Positions 23,103 through 35,505 of a stretch of 64,000 nucleotides of DNA are shown here, piece by piece. Source of the DNA: Tolypocladium sp. Sup5 PDA-1 (Eukaryota; Ascomycota; Sordariomycetes; Hypocreales; Ophiocordycipitaceae); contig JPHH03000086.1 in the NCBI GenBank assembly GCA_000750105.3, positions 31,236 to 95,235 of the forward strand. Reading direction: 5' to 3'. A program made the translations under genes and the position numbers. How positions within the stretch are numbered: the stretch's first letter is position 1; every line of letters starts with the position of its first letter. The notes beneath the pieces were generated by a model. It searched no databases and was not told the origin of the DNA. It was given only the letters and a program-made list of their open reading frames with translations.

Positions 23103-25754
23103 ATGGACCCTGGGGACTCGAACAGCAGCGACGGCGACCACCACCCACGCGTCGTTCCTCCCGACCTCCCTACATCTCTAGACGACCGGCGACATGCACC
23201 CGTCGAGGACTACGTGCGCGAGACGGAGATGTATGATGGCTGGCAAGGTGAGCTCCCGACTCGGGCCCGCGGCGGTGGGAACGTGGCATCATGCAGCTCT
23301 CCTCCTAACACAGCCCCCAGGCCAGTCTCAGTTCCTCACAACGCCGGCGCTGGCGAAGCCTTTAAACTTCGGAAACCTCTCGCTGAACGATGCCGACTAC
23401 GAACAAGACGTTACCAAGGGCCCCAAGGATAGCGATGCCAGGCTGATGGAGATGCTACAAGCTCAAGCAGCAGCGCACCAGGCCGGCCAAGGGCTGGAGG
23501 ACGAGCAGGCGGTCGCCAACGACGACAAACTGACCGACTCGGAGAAGAAGGACATGCTGCAAAAGGCATTGACCATGGCCGCCAGCAACGGCGATGTCGC
23601 GAAGGTCAAGAAGCTCCTGAGCGGCCGCGCCAAGTCATTTGCCGATGTCAACGCTTCGGACGAGGATGGAACACCACCTCTGATATATGCAAGCTGTTTC
23701 GTAAGCCGAGTACGACTTGTCCCGCGGAAGACTACGTGTGTTGACCGAGTCCCTAGGGCCACGAGAGCGTCGTACAAGCTCTAATCGAGGCGGGCGCCGA
23801 CGTCAACAAGCAGGATCGGAACCAGTGGAGTGCGCTCATGTGGGCAATGACGAACCGGCACAAGGGCATCGCGAAGCTATTGCTGGACAACAAGGCGTCC
23901 TCGGACCAGAAGACGTCGTCTGGGCGGACGGCGTTCGATTTCGTGCCTCCGGATAGCGAAATGTCGTACTATCTGCACGACAATGGCTACAACATCGGAA
24001 ACGCGGGCGTAACCGACGATTTCTACAGTCCTGGCTTCTCCCAGGACCGGTTCGAGGAAGAAATGGCAGAGAACGAAATGCGGAGGCGGCTGATGATGGA
24101 GAGTGCTAGGGACCTCGAGGTCGATCTGGGCAACGTTGGGATGGATGACCAGCCAGAGGTAGGTCTTCGCTCGAACCCTGTGATGCCTCGTGGGCGTCGG
24201 ACTGCTGACGTGGATGGCCAGCCTGCCGATGAGCTCGAAGAAGAGCAGCAGGAATTTGATTGGAGCCGCTGCCTGCACGACCAGATGTTCGTCTTCCAGG
24301 ATCACGAGCTCGATCGGATACTCGACATTGTCATCACGAAAATGACGCCGCAGAGGTCGCCTTCGCAGAAGCCCGTGCCTGCCAACATGATCTTCCTCAG
24401 TGCAAGATACGCCCACTATCACTCGAGCCCCGAGTTGCTGGGGAGGCTCCTGGTCACCGCCATGGACCTCATTAACGATGTCGTCGAGAGGTTCCAGTGG
24501 GACATGACGATATTGGCCTTCTGGATCTCCAACGCAACATTGCTCTTGCACTATCTCAAGAAGGATGCCGGACTTGTCGAGGCGACGGCCGAGTTTCAGG
24601 CCCAGCTCGCCGAGCTCGTCAACGAAATCTTCATCTTGATTGTCCGCGACGCCGAGAGGCGCCTGGACAAGGTGCTCGACTCGGCCATGCTGGACCATGA
24701 AACCATCCCTGGTTTCGAGGACATTACCTTCCAAAACGAATGGAAGCTGTTTAAGCGCAAGACGACGGTCAAGGAGGAGCCGCTGGAGAAGCGCTTCCGT
24801 CCTCCGTCGCCGAAGCAGCGCGCCAAGCCGGCACCGCGAAACGTTACATCTCTGCTCTCTTCTACACTGTTCGTGCTGGACCTCTACGATATCCACTCGG
24901 TGATTACGGCGCAAATCATCTCGCAGTTGCTGTACTGGATCGGGGCGGAGCTGTTCAACAGAATCATGTCGAACAGGAAGTACCTCGCGCGCACCAAGGC
25001 CATGCAGATCCGCATGAACATCTCCATCCTGGAGGACTGGGCTCGGACTAATAACAGACAAGCTGAGCACTACGAGGGAGGAGAGACGAGGTCTTCGGGG
25101 GAGACGACGGCCGACGCAGCCAGACGGCACCTGGCGCCGTGCATTCAGCTTCTCCAGTGGCTGCAGTGCTTCTCGTCGCTCGCGGCGGACGATCTCGAGG
25201 CCCTGGTGGGTACGCTGCAGCAACTGAAAAGGCTCACGCCCCAGCAGCTCATGCATGCCGCGACGCATTACCGGCCAGAGGTGGGAGAGAAGGGGTTGCC
25301 CAAGAGCGCCATGAAGTACCTGCTGGCGATCCAAAAGGAGGCGGCTCTTAAACGAGAGCGGCGTCGCAGCCGAGCGACGTCGCCGCTGCCCAAATCGGGA
25401 CAGGACAGCACCCCTGTGACTCCCGTCAAGGGCAAGTCCAACGGCAATGCGCTGGAAAACCCCGGCAGCGTGCAGAGCACGCCAAACCCGAACGGGAACG
25501 AAGAGTCTGACGGAGAGGACGACGACGCGCCAGAGCATCTTCTGCTGGACCCGGCGCTGATGCTGCCGTTTACACTGCCGTCCGTGACGGACATGCTGGT
25601 GTCGTACGGGGCAGGGTTCGGAGGAGTGAACCGCGAACGGGAGCGCAAATACATCCCGACGGTGCCGGCCGAATTTCTGGAGAAGCTGGAAGTGAGCGGC
25701 GTCCGAAAGGAGCCCATGTTTGCCGAAAAGGACTGGGAGAATGAGGAGGTGTGA
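23103..25754 (+). CDS. Ankyrin-repeat and DIL (dilute)-domain protein
   Basis: Exons 23103-23247, 23321-23700, 23757-24158 and 24222-25754 give about 819 residues; if the 63-nt candidate intron 24159-24221 is kept the protein is 840. Residues about 130-250 form ankyrin repeats (AASNGDVAKVKKLL; ADVNASDEDGTPPLIYA; GHESVVQALIEAGADVNKQD; GIAKLLLDNKA). Residues about 330-640 match the DIL domain of class V myosin tails (for example LLHYLKKDAGL, SSTLFVLDLYDIHSV, QIISQLLYWIGAELFNRIM, IQLLQWLQCFSS). No myosin motor is present; ankyrin-DIL proteins are a known fungal family of unclear function, plausibly vesicle or organelle tethering. The C-terminus is acidic with a Ser/Asn-rich linker. Confidence 0.9.
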
Positions 25755-28700
25755 AGGAAGGGCAAAAAGTAACCCGCGAGAGATGTGCCGAGCCGAGAGC
25801 GAGCGAGTTGTGATGCTCGGCCCGCGGGAGAGAGGGAATTTACAAGCACCTCACCTTTGTAGGTACCTACATAGCAGGCGACAAGTAACATCTATGAAGA
25901 CGACGATGAACTACGAGTTGGCTGGTGTCGTCGAGCTACCAATTGGCGACGACGCCCAGGCACCATGATGATCAGGGACCTCTCCTTTCTAGGGACGGTT
26001 GGGAGTTACAGGTAAATGGCTGTCTGTTTCTACTGTTGGCTCATCGTTCCGGTATATTTGCACTGGATCCTGGAATAGCCCTCAGGTACGATTGGTTCAA
26101 CGGCAGTCAAGGCCAATAGACCAGCGATCGGCTTGTACGCGCCACACACTCGTGGTAGTATAATACCATGCCCAGTTTGGCGGACAACGCGAGGGTCGCG
26201 CAATGGGCCTGGCTGTTTGCTTCTTCTGCTACTCGGACATTACAGAAAAGCGTACGAATCCACAGAGCACAGAGAGCCGGGGATATCGACGATGGTGCCT
26301 GGTGCCTGCATCGGTCGGTGGCGAGGAGATCTGCAAGGTTGCAGTGCCGGTGTTTGCTTTGTTGGACTTGGCCGTATTACCGAGCACCCGGGTTCGGCCC
26401 AGTTGCTTTTGGGAGTAGCCCAGGTGAGCTGACCACACACCATCCACACCTGCCACGCCTCGCCGTAGCAGGCAGGTCCAGGTGAGAACCAGAATGGAAT
26501 GGAAGGAAAAAGAACAAAGAAAGAAACAAAGGCCAAAACGGACTCTCGCCGTTAACCTGACAAGGATGGGAAGGATAGCGTGGGTCAGAGAGCGCTGGTT
26601 CAACGAGGGGCGGCAACGGTGCCACGTTGTTTAGTGACTGTGGCCGCTGGTACGAAGTAGTTCGTACAGCGCATGTGCCGCGCTGTTCAGCTGTGGCTCA
26701 CACCGCACGGCGTGTACCCGGTACGCAGCCCAACCACGCATGCATCGCTTCCCATGCATCGCTTCCTCGTGCCATCCACATGTCAGCTCCCCTCTCCTCC
26801 GTCTGTCTGGCAGACTTTCCTCGAGTCTGGACCCCCCGCTGTGTCGCACCGAACCTGTGGAGTTGCATGATGTGGGTTCCGAGGTCTTTCTACGACGTCC
26901 GTCGTTTGCAGATGGAGTCGATGCGGCTGCTAATAAATAATACTACCTGTACGAGTACGCATTTGTAAGGGAAGAGTCATGCCAGCAGAGCGGCCAACTG
27001 GCCCCTGTTGGCGAGGGGCATGCATCCATCTGCTCATACGAGCGACGTAGACGTTACCACAACCGCACCAGGCTGAACGAGAGCCGAGAATGCCTGCCAG
27101 CAGCGATAGAACCGTGCTGCTCTCAAGGTTTCTTTGGCCAAAAGCCGTTCCCGGTCATGGGAGATTTTACAAGGAATGGTTGCATCGCAAACCCTTCTCA
27201 GCGGGTGACATGCAGGACGAGCTATAGACGGCAAAACCCGGTCGATAGCCCCGTGGGAATTGGGTGTTAGTGCGATCGAAAGGGTGGTGTCGTTGGCGGC
27301 GGGTACCTTGCATGCTCGCCAGTCCAGTCTGTGCCGTGTTGTAAGTTAAGTGAGTGAGTGTCCGTGTGTGCGTGTGTGCCTCTGTCTCATCCCTTGCATC
27401 ACGGCTTACAGTACAATTACGAGTACGGACTACGTGGTACAAAGTACACCTCAACTGTCATTTGCTTGCTGCTGTTCCTCACGCATGAGCCCATAGTCGC
27501 TCCCGTTGGAGACCTGTGACCCCCCAGCTGGAGGCAGAGCTGCCCTTGGGGCCATGCGCATGACGCGGCCCCGGAATTCCTGCTGCTGCCGTTTCGTCTC
27601 GGGGAGGCCATCGCGGGTGGACGGGCGTCTTGCTGGCACCCGAGGGCCCCATGACCGTAGCCCATGGCAAGCCCAAGCATGAGGTTTATACGGGCGAGCC
27701 AAGCTTCAGGTACCCGTGCGTCTGGACGCCTCTGCCGGCGCCGTTCCGCGGTTGAGACGTGGGCGAGGGGGAGAGGAAGAAGAAATTTCTCTTCCCGCCC
27801 CACCATGCACGACGAGTCGAGTCGGTAGGTGATGATTTGGACGAGTAGATTTGGTGTGGTGGTACCTGGCTGCTTGGGTCTGCTCGTTGGCCAGTGGGCG
27901 TCGTCGTTGGCGGTTTGTTCGGTGGCCGGTGATGTGGCGGTTGGTGGGTGGTTCATCGCGGGGGGCAGCATCCATAATTTGGGTCGTCCATGGAACGGGC
28001 ACAATCTCCTTTTACCGCTCTTGCAGATAGAGTGCAGGGCAGCGCAGTGCAGCAAGCAAGGAAAGGCAAAGTAAGGCAAAGCAAGGCAAAGCAAAGCAAA
28101 CCCAGCAGGGCACAAAGTACTTCGTACACGTACGCCAAATCCATCAGTTGTCAGTTGTGCAAGCGAGCTGCCAGCTGCTCTTTCCCGCAAACCGTCTCGT
28201 TTGCCCGACCTCGGCTGGCCGAACCCTTCATCACTCACTCCCCTTCCCTTCCTTTTCACAACTCTCTCGTCTCATCATCCTTTCTTTGCCGCTCGCATCG
28301 TTGCTTGGCCCCGCGCACCAGCCAAATTGCACTGTCTCAAGGCGCCTGTTCCCGTCGCTTGGTCTGGCTGGGGGCATCGCGATACCGCCCCGAGTCCCGC
28401 GTGCACACGCCGCACATGATAAAGAAAGAGACACCACCTCTCACTCTTGCCGTCCCGTTCAAGACATTTTTGGCGGGACATTGAGCGAGACCCTGGATTT
28501 TTATTGCTCGTTCGACTTTGACCCAGTCTCCCTCTTCTCTCTTTCAGCTCGTTTTGCCACAGCATTTCGTCATCGACTGGTGCGAGCTTGCTGCCAGGCG
28601 CATTGCGGACCGGGCACTTCACTTATACCAACAAACGGCGGAAGAGCATCGTTGCACTGGTGGTATCCCTCACTCGCCCACCGCTTCTCTCTGCCTTCTT

Positions 28701-28906
28701 TTGCAATACCCTCGTTATTGCCTTTTCTGCAGCCGCCAAAGAGTCCGAAACACCCTCTCTCTCGCCCTCGCAGCTGGCCCGCTTCCTCTGCGGTGTAAAC
28801 AGTGTTCGGTCATCTCGTCTCGTCCCGTCTTGCTGTTGGTCCCACCCCAGTCGACCCTGCAGACCTCATTGGGACTCCCCCGTCTGGGGCCCGAGCAGAT
28901 ATTATC
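25755..28906. other. 3.15-kb gene-poor stretch upstream of the TBC gene
   Basis: The first few hundred bases are the ankyrin-DIL 3' flank. From about 28030 the DNA becomes a CT-rich long leader (ctctctcgtctcatc; ccctctctctcgccctcg) leading into the TBC gene. Around 28065-28100 there is a short aaggcaaagc tandem tract. No conserved open frame, tRNA or transposon piece was recognised. Confidence 0.5.
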
Positions 28907-31900
28907 ATGGTGAGTCGAGAGCAAAAGCAGCACGAGCTCAGCTCGAGAGACAAATCGGCCATGCTGCCGACGAGATTCTCCTCGATGCGCCAAAGGAGCC
29001 GGTCAGGCTTGGGAAGACCGTCGTTCCGGGACGACACCAGCTTGGTGGCTCTACGATACGAGAAGACGAAGCCAGCAGCGCCGCCTGTCCCCTTGCCTCC
29101 TGCTCGCCATCTGCTTCGCGCGGCGAGTATTGCAAGCACCCGATCAAACACAACGTCGTCGACGAGGACGACCCGATCATCATCGTCATCCATTTCCTCC
29201 TCGTCAAACAGCCCCATCATCGTTGCGCCACCGTCTGGCTATATGCTCGGGATTGCTCCACCCACCGAACAGCATCCCGCCTTGCGGTCGCCGGTGCCAG
29301 CCACGGGGCGGGCCTTCGACGACTACTGGAAGCGTGACTCGGGTCACGCGCCGACCACGACTTCGTCGACCACCATCCACGAGGAAGATTGCGAGGACGA
29401 GGACGAGGGCGACGGGCTCCGCGCCAAGTTGGACGCGCTCGCGGCTTCAGGTGGTGCTGCACCTGTGGTGCAGCTCGCTGGGAGCAGGCCAGTTGAGGGC
29501 CGAGCGTCGTTGGACGGTTCACCGGACTTGAGCGACAAGACCACGGCTCGTGTTGGTGCCCCAGCTGCAGCTCCTACTGCACCACCAACATCGCCCCCGT
29601 TGGCCACCTCCCCAAACTCTCTTTCTTCCTCATCACCATCACACCCCCAGCACACGCCGCATCCGCGACCATCGTCACTTAGGAAACTAGTCAAGCGGAG
29701 CAGTCCGCGGCTGTCCAACTCGCACCAACAAGCGAGGCGATTAAGCGAGGAATCGGATTCTGCCACAGGCCAGGTAGCGCCGATGCAGCCACAGCCCCTG
29801 ATGCGGGGCTCTACCTCCCCAGCCTCCGCTAACCAACAGCAGGCTCATACTCCAACATCGTCTCCCCGATGCAGGACTGCGATACCCCTAGGCTCGACAA
29901 CCACCGACGCATCTTCCATCGCCGACAGCGACGCGCAGTACTCACCCCTGGCGATCGCAATCCCGACCGATAGTCTCATCGACGATGACTTTATGGCCGG
30001 CTTTTCCTTTTCAAAACGCGGCAGCATCATGTTTGGAGGGCGGCGCGCGACGACACTCGACGGCGCAATGGACCAGACCTCGGTCGACCGCGATGCGCCC
30101 CCGTCCCTGAGCCAGACGCAGTCGGCCATGAGCACCGAGAGACCTGGCTCCGAGGTCAGCACAGCCGACACGGTGACGCGGAGCCTGCTGGCGCCGCCCG
30201 ACATCCGTATCCTGTCGGCCGATGTCGAGAAGGACTCTCAAAAGGTGAGGTCGCTCTATGATACTGGCGATGCCATCAATTGGGAAGACGGCGCAAGACA
30301 CTCCTTCTGCGAGCGCTTGGAGCCCACGCCCGAGGTCCCGGCAGAGGAGGCCGCGAATGACCCGTATGGATTTCCTTGACTACCCGTCACCCCGTCCCAG
30401 ACCAGGTTGCGCTGACTCCATGTCCTAATCTAGGGCTTCCACACATCTCGCTGCGGGCTTCGCTACTTCAAGATCCGCAAACTCCTTTTCCCAGCATCAA
30501 GATAGCTTGAGGCGAGAAACGGAGCTGGCGGGAGGCCTCGAGGACTGGGAGGACATCAACGGCGCCGACGTCGATCGATATGGCTTCATCAGCACGCCGC
30601 GGCCCGCATCGAGAGTAAGCACTCCCACCGAGCTCAGATCGGCGCAGTTCTCTCCTAGGAGGAGACACGCGCTGCAGAAGAGGGACCCAATGGGCTTTTC
30701 GCCTGGTCGCATGCCGAGCAGGAAGGTCTCGGCGCGGTCACTCAACACGCAAAACTCGGAGATGTCCGTGGCCTCGGTGCGATCGTCGCGGTCGGTGATG
30801 CGTCAAGCGAGCAACCTGCTACCACATAATCGTAATAGGCGTTGGATGGACGAGGCTGGGGACATGTTGACTGTCTCCCCGAGCCTGCAGGACCTCGTGG
30901 AAGAGGCGCGGATAGAGAAGATTTCGGATGCGCTGAAGCGCAAGGAGTGGGAAAGATCGGAGAAATGGCGCAAGATGGCCAAGCTCGTCGGGAATGGCGA
31001 CCAGGGCCAGGGCATGGAGTTTGAGTTTGACGTCAAGAACCCGAAGCTGATAGAGCGGACGTGGAAGGGCATCCCTGACAGGTGGCGGGCGGCCGCGTGG
31101 TGGTCATTCCTCGCCTCTGCTGCCAAGGAGCACGAGGGCTCGCCGTCGGCCGAAGACATCGTCGTCACCTTTCATCGTCTGCTGGGGAGGAGCTCTCCGG
31201 ACGACGTGCAGATTGACCTGGACGTACCCCGGACCATCAACCGACACATCATGTTCCGGCGGAGGTACCGTGGCGGTCAACGGCTATTGTTCCGGGTCCT
31301 ACACGCCCTGTCCATCTACTTTCCCGAGACTGGCTATGTCCAGGGGATGGCGTCGCTCGCTGCGACGCTTCTCTGCTACTTCGACGAGGAGAAGTGCTTT
31401 GTGATGCTGGTGAGGATGTGGCAGCTGCGCGGATTGGATCGGCTGTATCGCCCGCCCGGGTTCGAGGGTCTGATGGCTGCTCTCCGGGAGTTTGAGACGG
31501 GCTGGCTCCACAAGGACGTGGCCAACAAACTGGTGAGTTCAACGAACAGGGCGCTCCTGGTCTATGCGAGATGAAATGCCGAACTAACGAGACATCAGTC
31601 TGAACTCAGCGTCGACGGCACGGCCTATGGGACGCGGTGGTATCTGACACTCTTCAACCTATCGATGCCATTCCCAGCTCAACTTCGCGTCTGGGACGTG
31701 TTCCTCTTGTTCAACCCCTGCGCCGACCAAAGCCCTGCACAACATCCACAAGCGGCGAGAGCAGACGACGACGCGCCCGCGCCGGCGAGCGGGCTAGATA
31801 TCCTGCACGCGACGGGCGCGGCCGTCGTGCAAGCTCTCCGGGAGGTGCTACTTGACTCTGATTTCGAGAATGCCATGAAGGCATTGACATCCTGGATACC

Positions 31901-31976
31901 CATCAAGGACGAGGACCTGCTGATGAAGGTGACCAAGGCGGAGTGGAAGACACACAAAGGCAAGAAGAAGACCTAG
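28907..31976 (+). CDS. TBC-domain Rab GTPase-activating protein
   Basis: Three exons (28907-30363, 30434-31532, 31599-31976) give about 977 residues. The N-terminal half is a long Ser/Thr/Pro-rich disordered region with an acidic patch (EEDCEDEDEGD). The TBC domain starts near GIPDRWRAAAWW. It has the catalytic Arg finger in IDLDVPRTINRH and the Gln finger in ETGYVQGM, so the dual-finger mechanism should work. The domain ends with the LRVWDVFLLF block and a Lys-rich C-terminus. The target Rab cannot be told from sequence. The frame is open upstream to 28802, so the start is uncertain; 28907 is chosen as the first ATG in good context. This ATG sits directly before GTGAGT, so an early intron is an alternative. 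Confidence 0.87.
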
Positions 31977-34551
31977 CAAACTTGCTTGCCGTTCTGGTAG
32001 CCTTGACGAGCCGCCCGCACTCACGACGACTACTGTCTTTCTGATTTTTCTTTCCTTCGAGAAGCGACGCACCAAGATGGCAACGCAATGTCTTTCCTTG
32101 TTCTTCTTGTCCCGTTGATTTATTCCCCTTGTCGCTTCTATCGAGCAACACGTTGATACCCACTTCTTTTATCGGCCATTGCTGTTTCTGCCTTCCATTA
32201 GGCTTTGCCTTTCCTTTCCTTGATTAGTGGTTGACGAGGCGGCGGACAGCCGGGCGGAGGCTGGAGTAAACTATCTGGGTTTCGGCTCTTCATTTGATTC
32301 TAGGATGGGCTGGCGGTCGGAGTGTTTTCGGCTCACTTTATCTATACCCCCTTGGCAACGACGTTGTTTACCTATCTTTTCTCCCGAGGTTCCTATTACA
32401 GTACAATACCAGCGGGTGACGGCCACAATGCGGCCGAGGAGAAGTACGAAGTATAGGAATAAACAAACAGTGGTATTCCTGTTTCATTTATTGTGGCGTC
32501 TAGAGTACCTCAATCGTAAGCGTGTTGGTCGTGATGTGCCAGTACGTACCTTGCATGCGAGTGAGACATTTGATGCCGCCGCAAACGCCAACGTTTAAAG
32601 AGAGCCCCTGCGTCGTGGACTGCTAGGTGATAATGAGCTGGACAGCCGCGAAATGGCGCCTCACCTTGACACGACAGTTCAGCACGCCGCCCTCTTCCCC
32701 TCTCCCTTGCGGCATGGCTACGTGTTGCATGCCGCTCTGCGTCGCCTCTGTCCGAGGTCAGCCACCGACGTCGGGCAGCTGAGCGGCACGGGATATGCGC
32801 GAGGGCATTGCATCTTCAACTCGGGCACGCACCCTGATAGCGACGCTGCCGCTGCCACTCTCCCTGCAAGCAACTGCAACATCTCGAGGCGCTTGCAGCT
32901 TGCGTGCATACAGAGAGGGCATGCCGTACTTCTCCCAACATGCTCCGTGTGTACAAGTCCATCTCACGGCAGATGAAGACGAAATCAGATGACGCCAATC
33001 ACCCGCCCGCGCCGCCCCCTTGCCTCGGCACATGCCTGCCTTTGCTGTTCATCCCAATCACCATCGCCAACAATCAGCATCAACGCTGCAGCTGACTGTG
33101 TAACCCGTCTTCCCGCCGCTGTAATGCGTAATTAGGCCCCTTGGGTGGTGGGTGCTATATTAAGCAACAGCCCAGTACGGCACCCGCCCCGGCGCGCCCC
33201 GCCCGACTCGGCCAATTAGAGGCCCCGCCGCCCAGCCTCGCAACCCCAAAGCGGACAAAAGACGAAAAGGAGACCCGCGACCCGAACGGACCCCGGCTCA
33301 CCGGTCGGCCGACACGCGGACGCGAGCCTGCAGATGATGTGTTTCCGTGCATGCACCACGACTCGAGTACGACGAGAATAGCACACGCGAAATAACACGC
33401 ATAGGCGCTTGCGTTTGCGAATAAACTCGACAAAAATCTCAACCAACCTCTTCGGTGCGTCTCGCCTCGTCTGTGCCGTCGACTCGTTGTCCTCCGTTCC
33501 GTTGTCGGTCGACAAGCCCAAAGCGGGCCCCCTGCCCCTGGTCCGCGGTCCCGCATGCATCGTGATATTGCAGGACTGCCTCGAACCCCTCCTCCGCGAC
33601 CGCCTCCAAAGAAAGCAAAAAAACCACTTCCAACCTCCCGAGTTCAGCTCTTGGCGGGGCCGGGCAAGGGCCTACGTGGAACGAACGCCTTCCAACAGTG
33701 TTTCCCTGTTCAATGCCGAATCGCTGTCTTCGTGTTCGTACGAGTATGTACGTGCTATCCCGGACGATGCGCGTTAATCTCCACAAGCCATGTCGTTTCA
33801 TCGTCGTCCACGCCTGTGTCGCCACTACCGACCCCTTCTATCCGTGTCAGCGAACGGCCCTGACATGTCCCGGCCCTGACAGATGAAGGCGTCTTGTCCC
33901 CCATGCATCACGCTTTGCAACTGCCGTGCGTGGCGCGCCCCCCCCCCCCCCCCCCCCCCCCCCCGGGGGGCCAACTCGTGAGACGTCTTCAAGACTGGCT
34001 GCAGGGCCGGTTATCATGCGCTTTACAGTTGAGCATAGCCCAGCTAAGCCATTCTCCGTCTTGTAGCCATTTCCTGTGCGCTGACCGCGAGCTGTTAGTC
34101 TCGGAAAGTAGACAACTGACGTCGGTCAACCCCTGCCCCTGAGCAGTGCTCTACGTGGACATGAAACATTTCGAGTCGGACCTATTGTTCTACCTCACGC
34201 GTAACCTCTGCCGATGTGTGCGAAGCATACGGACTAGATAGATAATTGACAAATTAAATCTGTTCTTGGCGGTTTCCGAATTGCTTTCAGCGCAGTTGTT
34301 CAAGGCCCTGCGTCAGTAAGCATGATTGTGAAGCGGGTTCCTTGAAGCATCGCTGAGCAACAGCATTATAGGGCCGCGGCCGCAAAACTGGTGTCCTTTA
34401 GAGTCTCTGGGGACAGGTTGAGGGTGACTGTGGCCGTGCCTTTAAAGGTTCCTCTCGCACCGGATGAAGCTGATCTGTGCTTTGCACATGTTGATTGTAC
34501 ATAGCCGAATATTCCACATATCATACAGCTCGACTGCAAAAAATCCCACAT
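31977..34551. other. 2.6-kb intergenic stretch, no gene called
   Basis: Between the convergent TBC and bL19m genes. It includes T-rich 3' flank sequence (32040-32230) and the C27G6 tract at 33938. Several small open frames are low complexity with no signal, domain or splice support. Confidence 0.5.
33938..33970. repeat. C27-G6 homopolymer tract
   Basis: Twenty-seven C followed directly by six G. Length is prone to sequencing error and slippage. Confidence 0.85.
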
Positions 34552-35281
34552 CTACTTCCTCGCCTGCTTGCCGCCAATCTGCTGCCTGCCCCCAACCTGC
34601 TTCGCCTTGGACCGCAGCGCGTACCTCTCCTTCTTCCACGCCGACACCAGCTGGTCCACGCTGCCCATGTCGTGCTGGGGCTTGCGCATGTAGGTCAGCC
34701 GGGCCCTCCTCGCGCGCTTCGGCCGGCGCCAGATGATGTCGATGCCCGTCACCGTCGGGCTGTAGATCTTGAACCACATCTCCACGCCCGTCTTCATCAT
34801 CTGCCCGCGCAGCAGCACCGCCGTGTCCGCGCCGCGGCGGCGGATCTGGATAAAGGCCCCCGAGAACGGCTCCCCGGCCTTGGTCGTCACCATGAGCACG
34901 TCGCCGACCTTGGCGCTGTCGGCGTGCTCCTTGGAGAAGAGCCGCGTGCGCGCCCCCGTGGGGTCCAGCGCGGCTACTTGTTGCTGGCGGAGGGTGGGCA
35001 TCGGGTCGGGGTGCGTGGATCGGATGGAGGGGACTTGGGGATATATCTCGAACTTGTTGATCTTGTCGGTTGCGGATCCTGCGGCACTGTTAGCTGGGAG
35101 AGACAACCCAGGGCGACGGAGACGGAGTCGTACGTTGTCTTCCGCTAAAGACACCATGGGCCGCAGCAGCAGGGCTTGCAGCAGCCGTCGCCAGGCATCT
35201 TTGCGATGCCCTCTGATGCCGTGTCTGTCGCAGCACCGCCTTGAGGCAGCCCAGTGGCCGCCGTACAGTAGCCGTGTTCAT
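34552..35281 (-). CDS. Mitochondrial large-subunit ribosomal protein bL19m (IMG1-like)
   Basis: Exons 35281-35134 and 35078-34552 (55-nt intron, GTACGA..CAG) give 224 residues. The first about 45 residues are Arg/Ala/Ser rich without acids, as in mitochondrial presequences (TATVRRPLGCLKAVLRQT). The L19 core is clear: KVGDVLMVTTKAGEPFSGAF, then AVLLRGQMM, GVEMWFKIYSPTVTGIDII and a very basic RRPKRARRARLTYMRK. In yeast, IMG1 encodes this mitoribosomal protein. The C-terminus is Lys/Arg/Gln rich. The gene is divergent, with only 224 bp between start codons, from another predicted mitochondrial protein. Confidence 0.92.
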
Positions 35282-35505
35282 CGTGGTGTGATGTGCTTTG
35301 TCGAGATCCAAGTCCAGAAAGGCCCAAATTCGCGAGTCGCAAAAGCTCCAGCGCCGTGACCAGGGACCGCTGCCAATTCCAGCGCATGATTGGCCCGGCA
35401 CATTCTTTCTCCGACCCACCCCTCAAGCAACGTCTCGCGTGCGACGAGCATCTGTCTGGAACTTTTTGGCAGCCGATTTTCCGTTCAAGCGCAAATCAAG
35501 CAAAC
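35282..35505. promoter_or_regulatory. Short bidirectional promoter between two mitochondrial-protein genes
   Basis: Only 224 bp separate the two divergent ATGs, so both core promoters and leaders must fit here. No TATA box is obvious. Shared regulation is an inference from the layout. Confidence 0.6.

Noticed and set aside
23877..25538. Minus-strand 553-codon frame.
   Set aside because: It is fully antisense to the ankyrin-DIL gene, very Arg/Leu/Val rich and without any domain; a typical GC-rich shadow frame.
26380..26410. B-box-like acccgggttcggccc.
   Set aside because: No acceptor stem, anticodon arm or A box can be folded around it.
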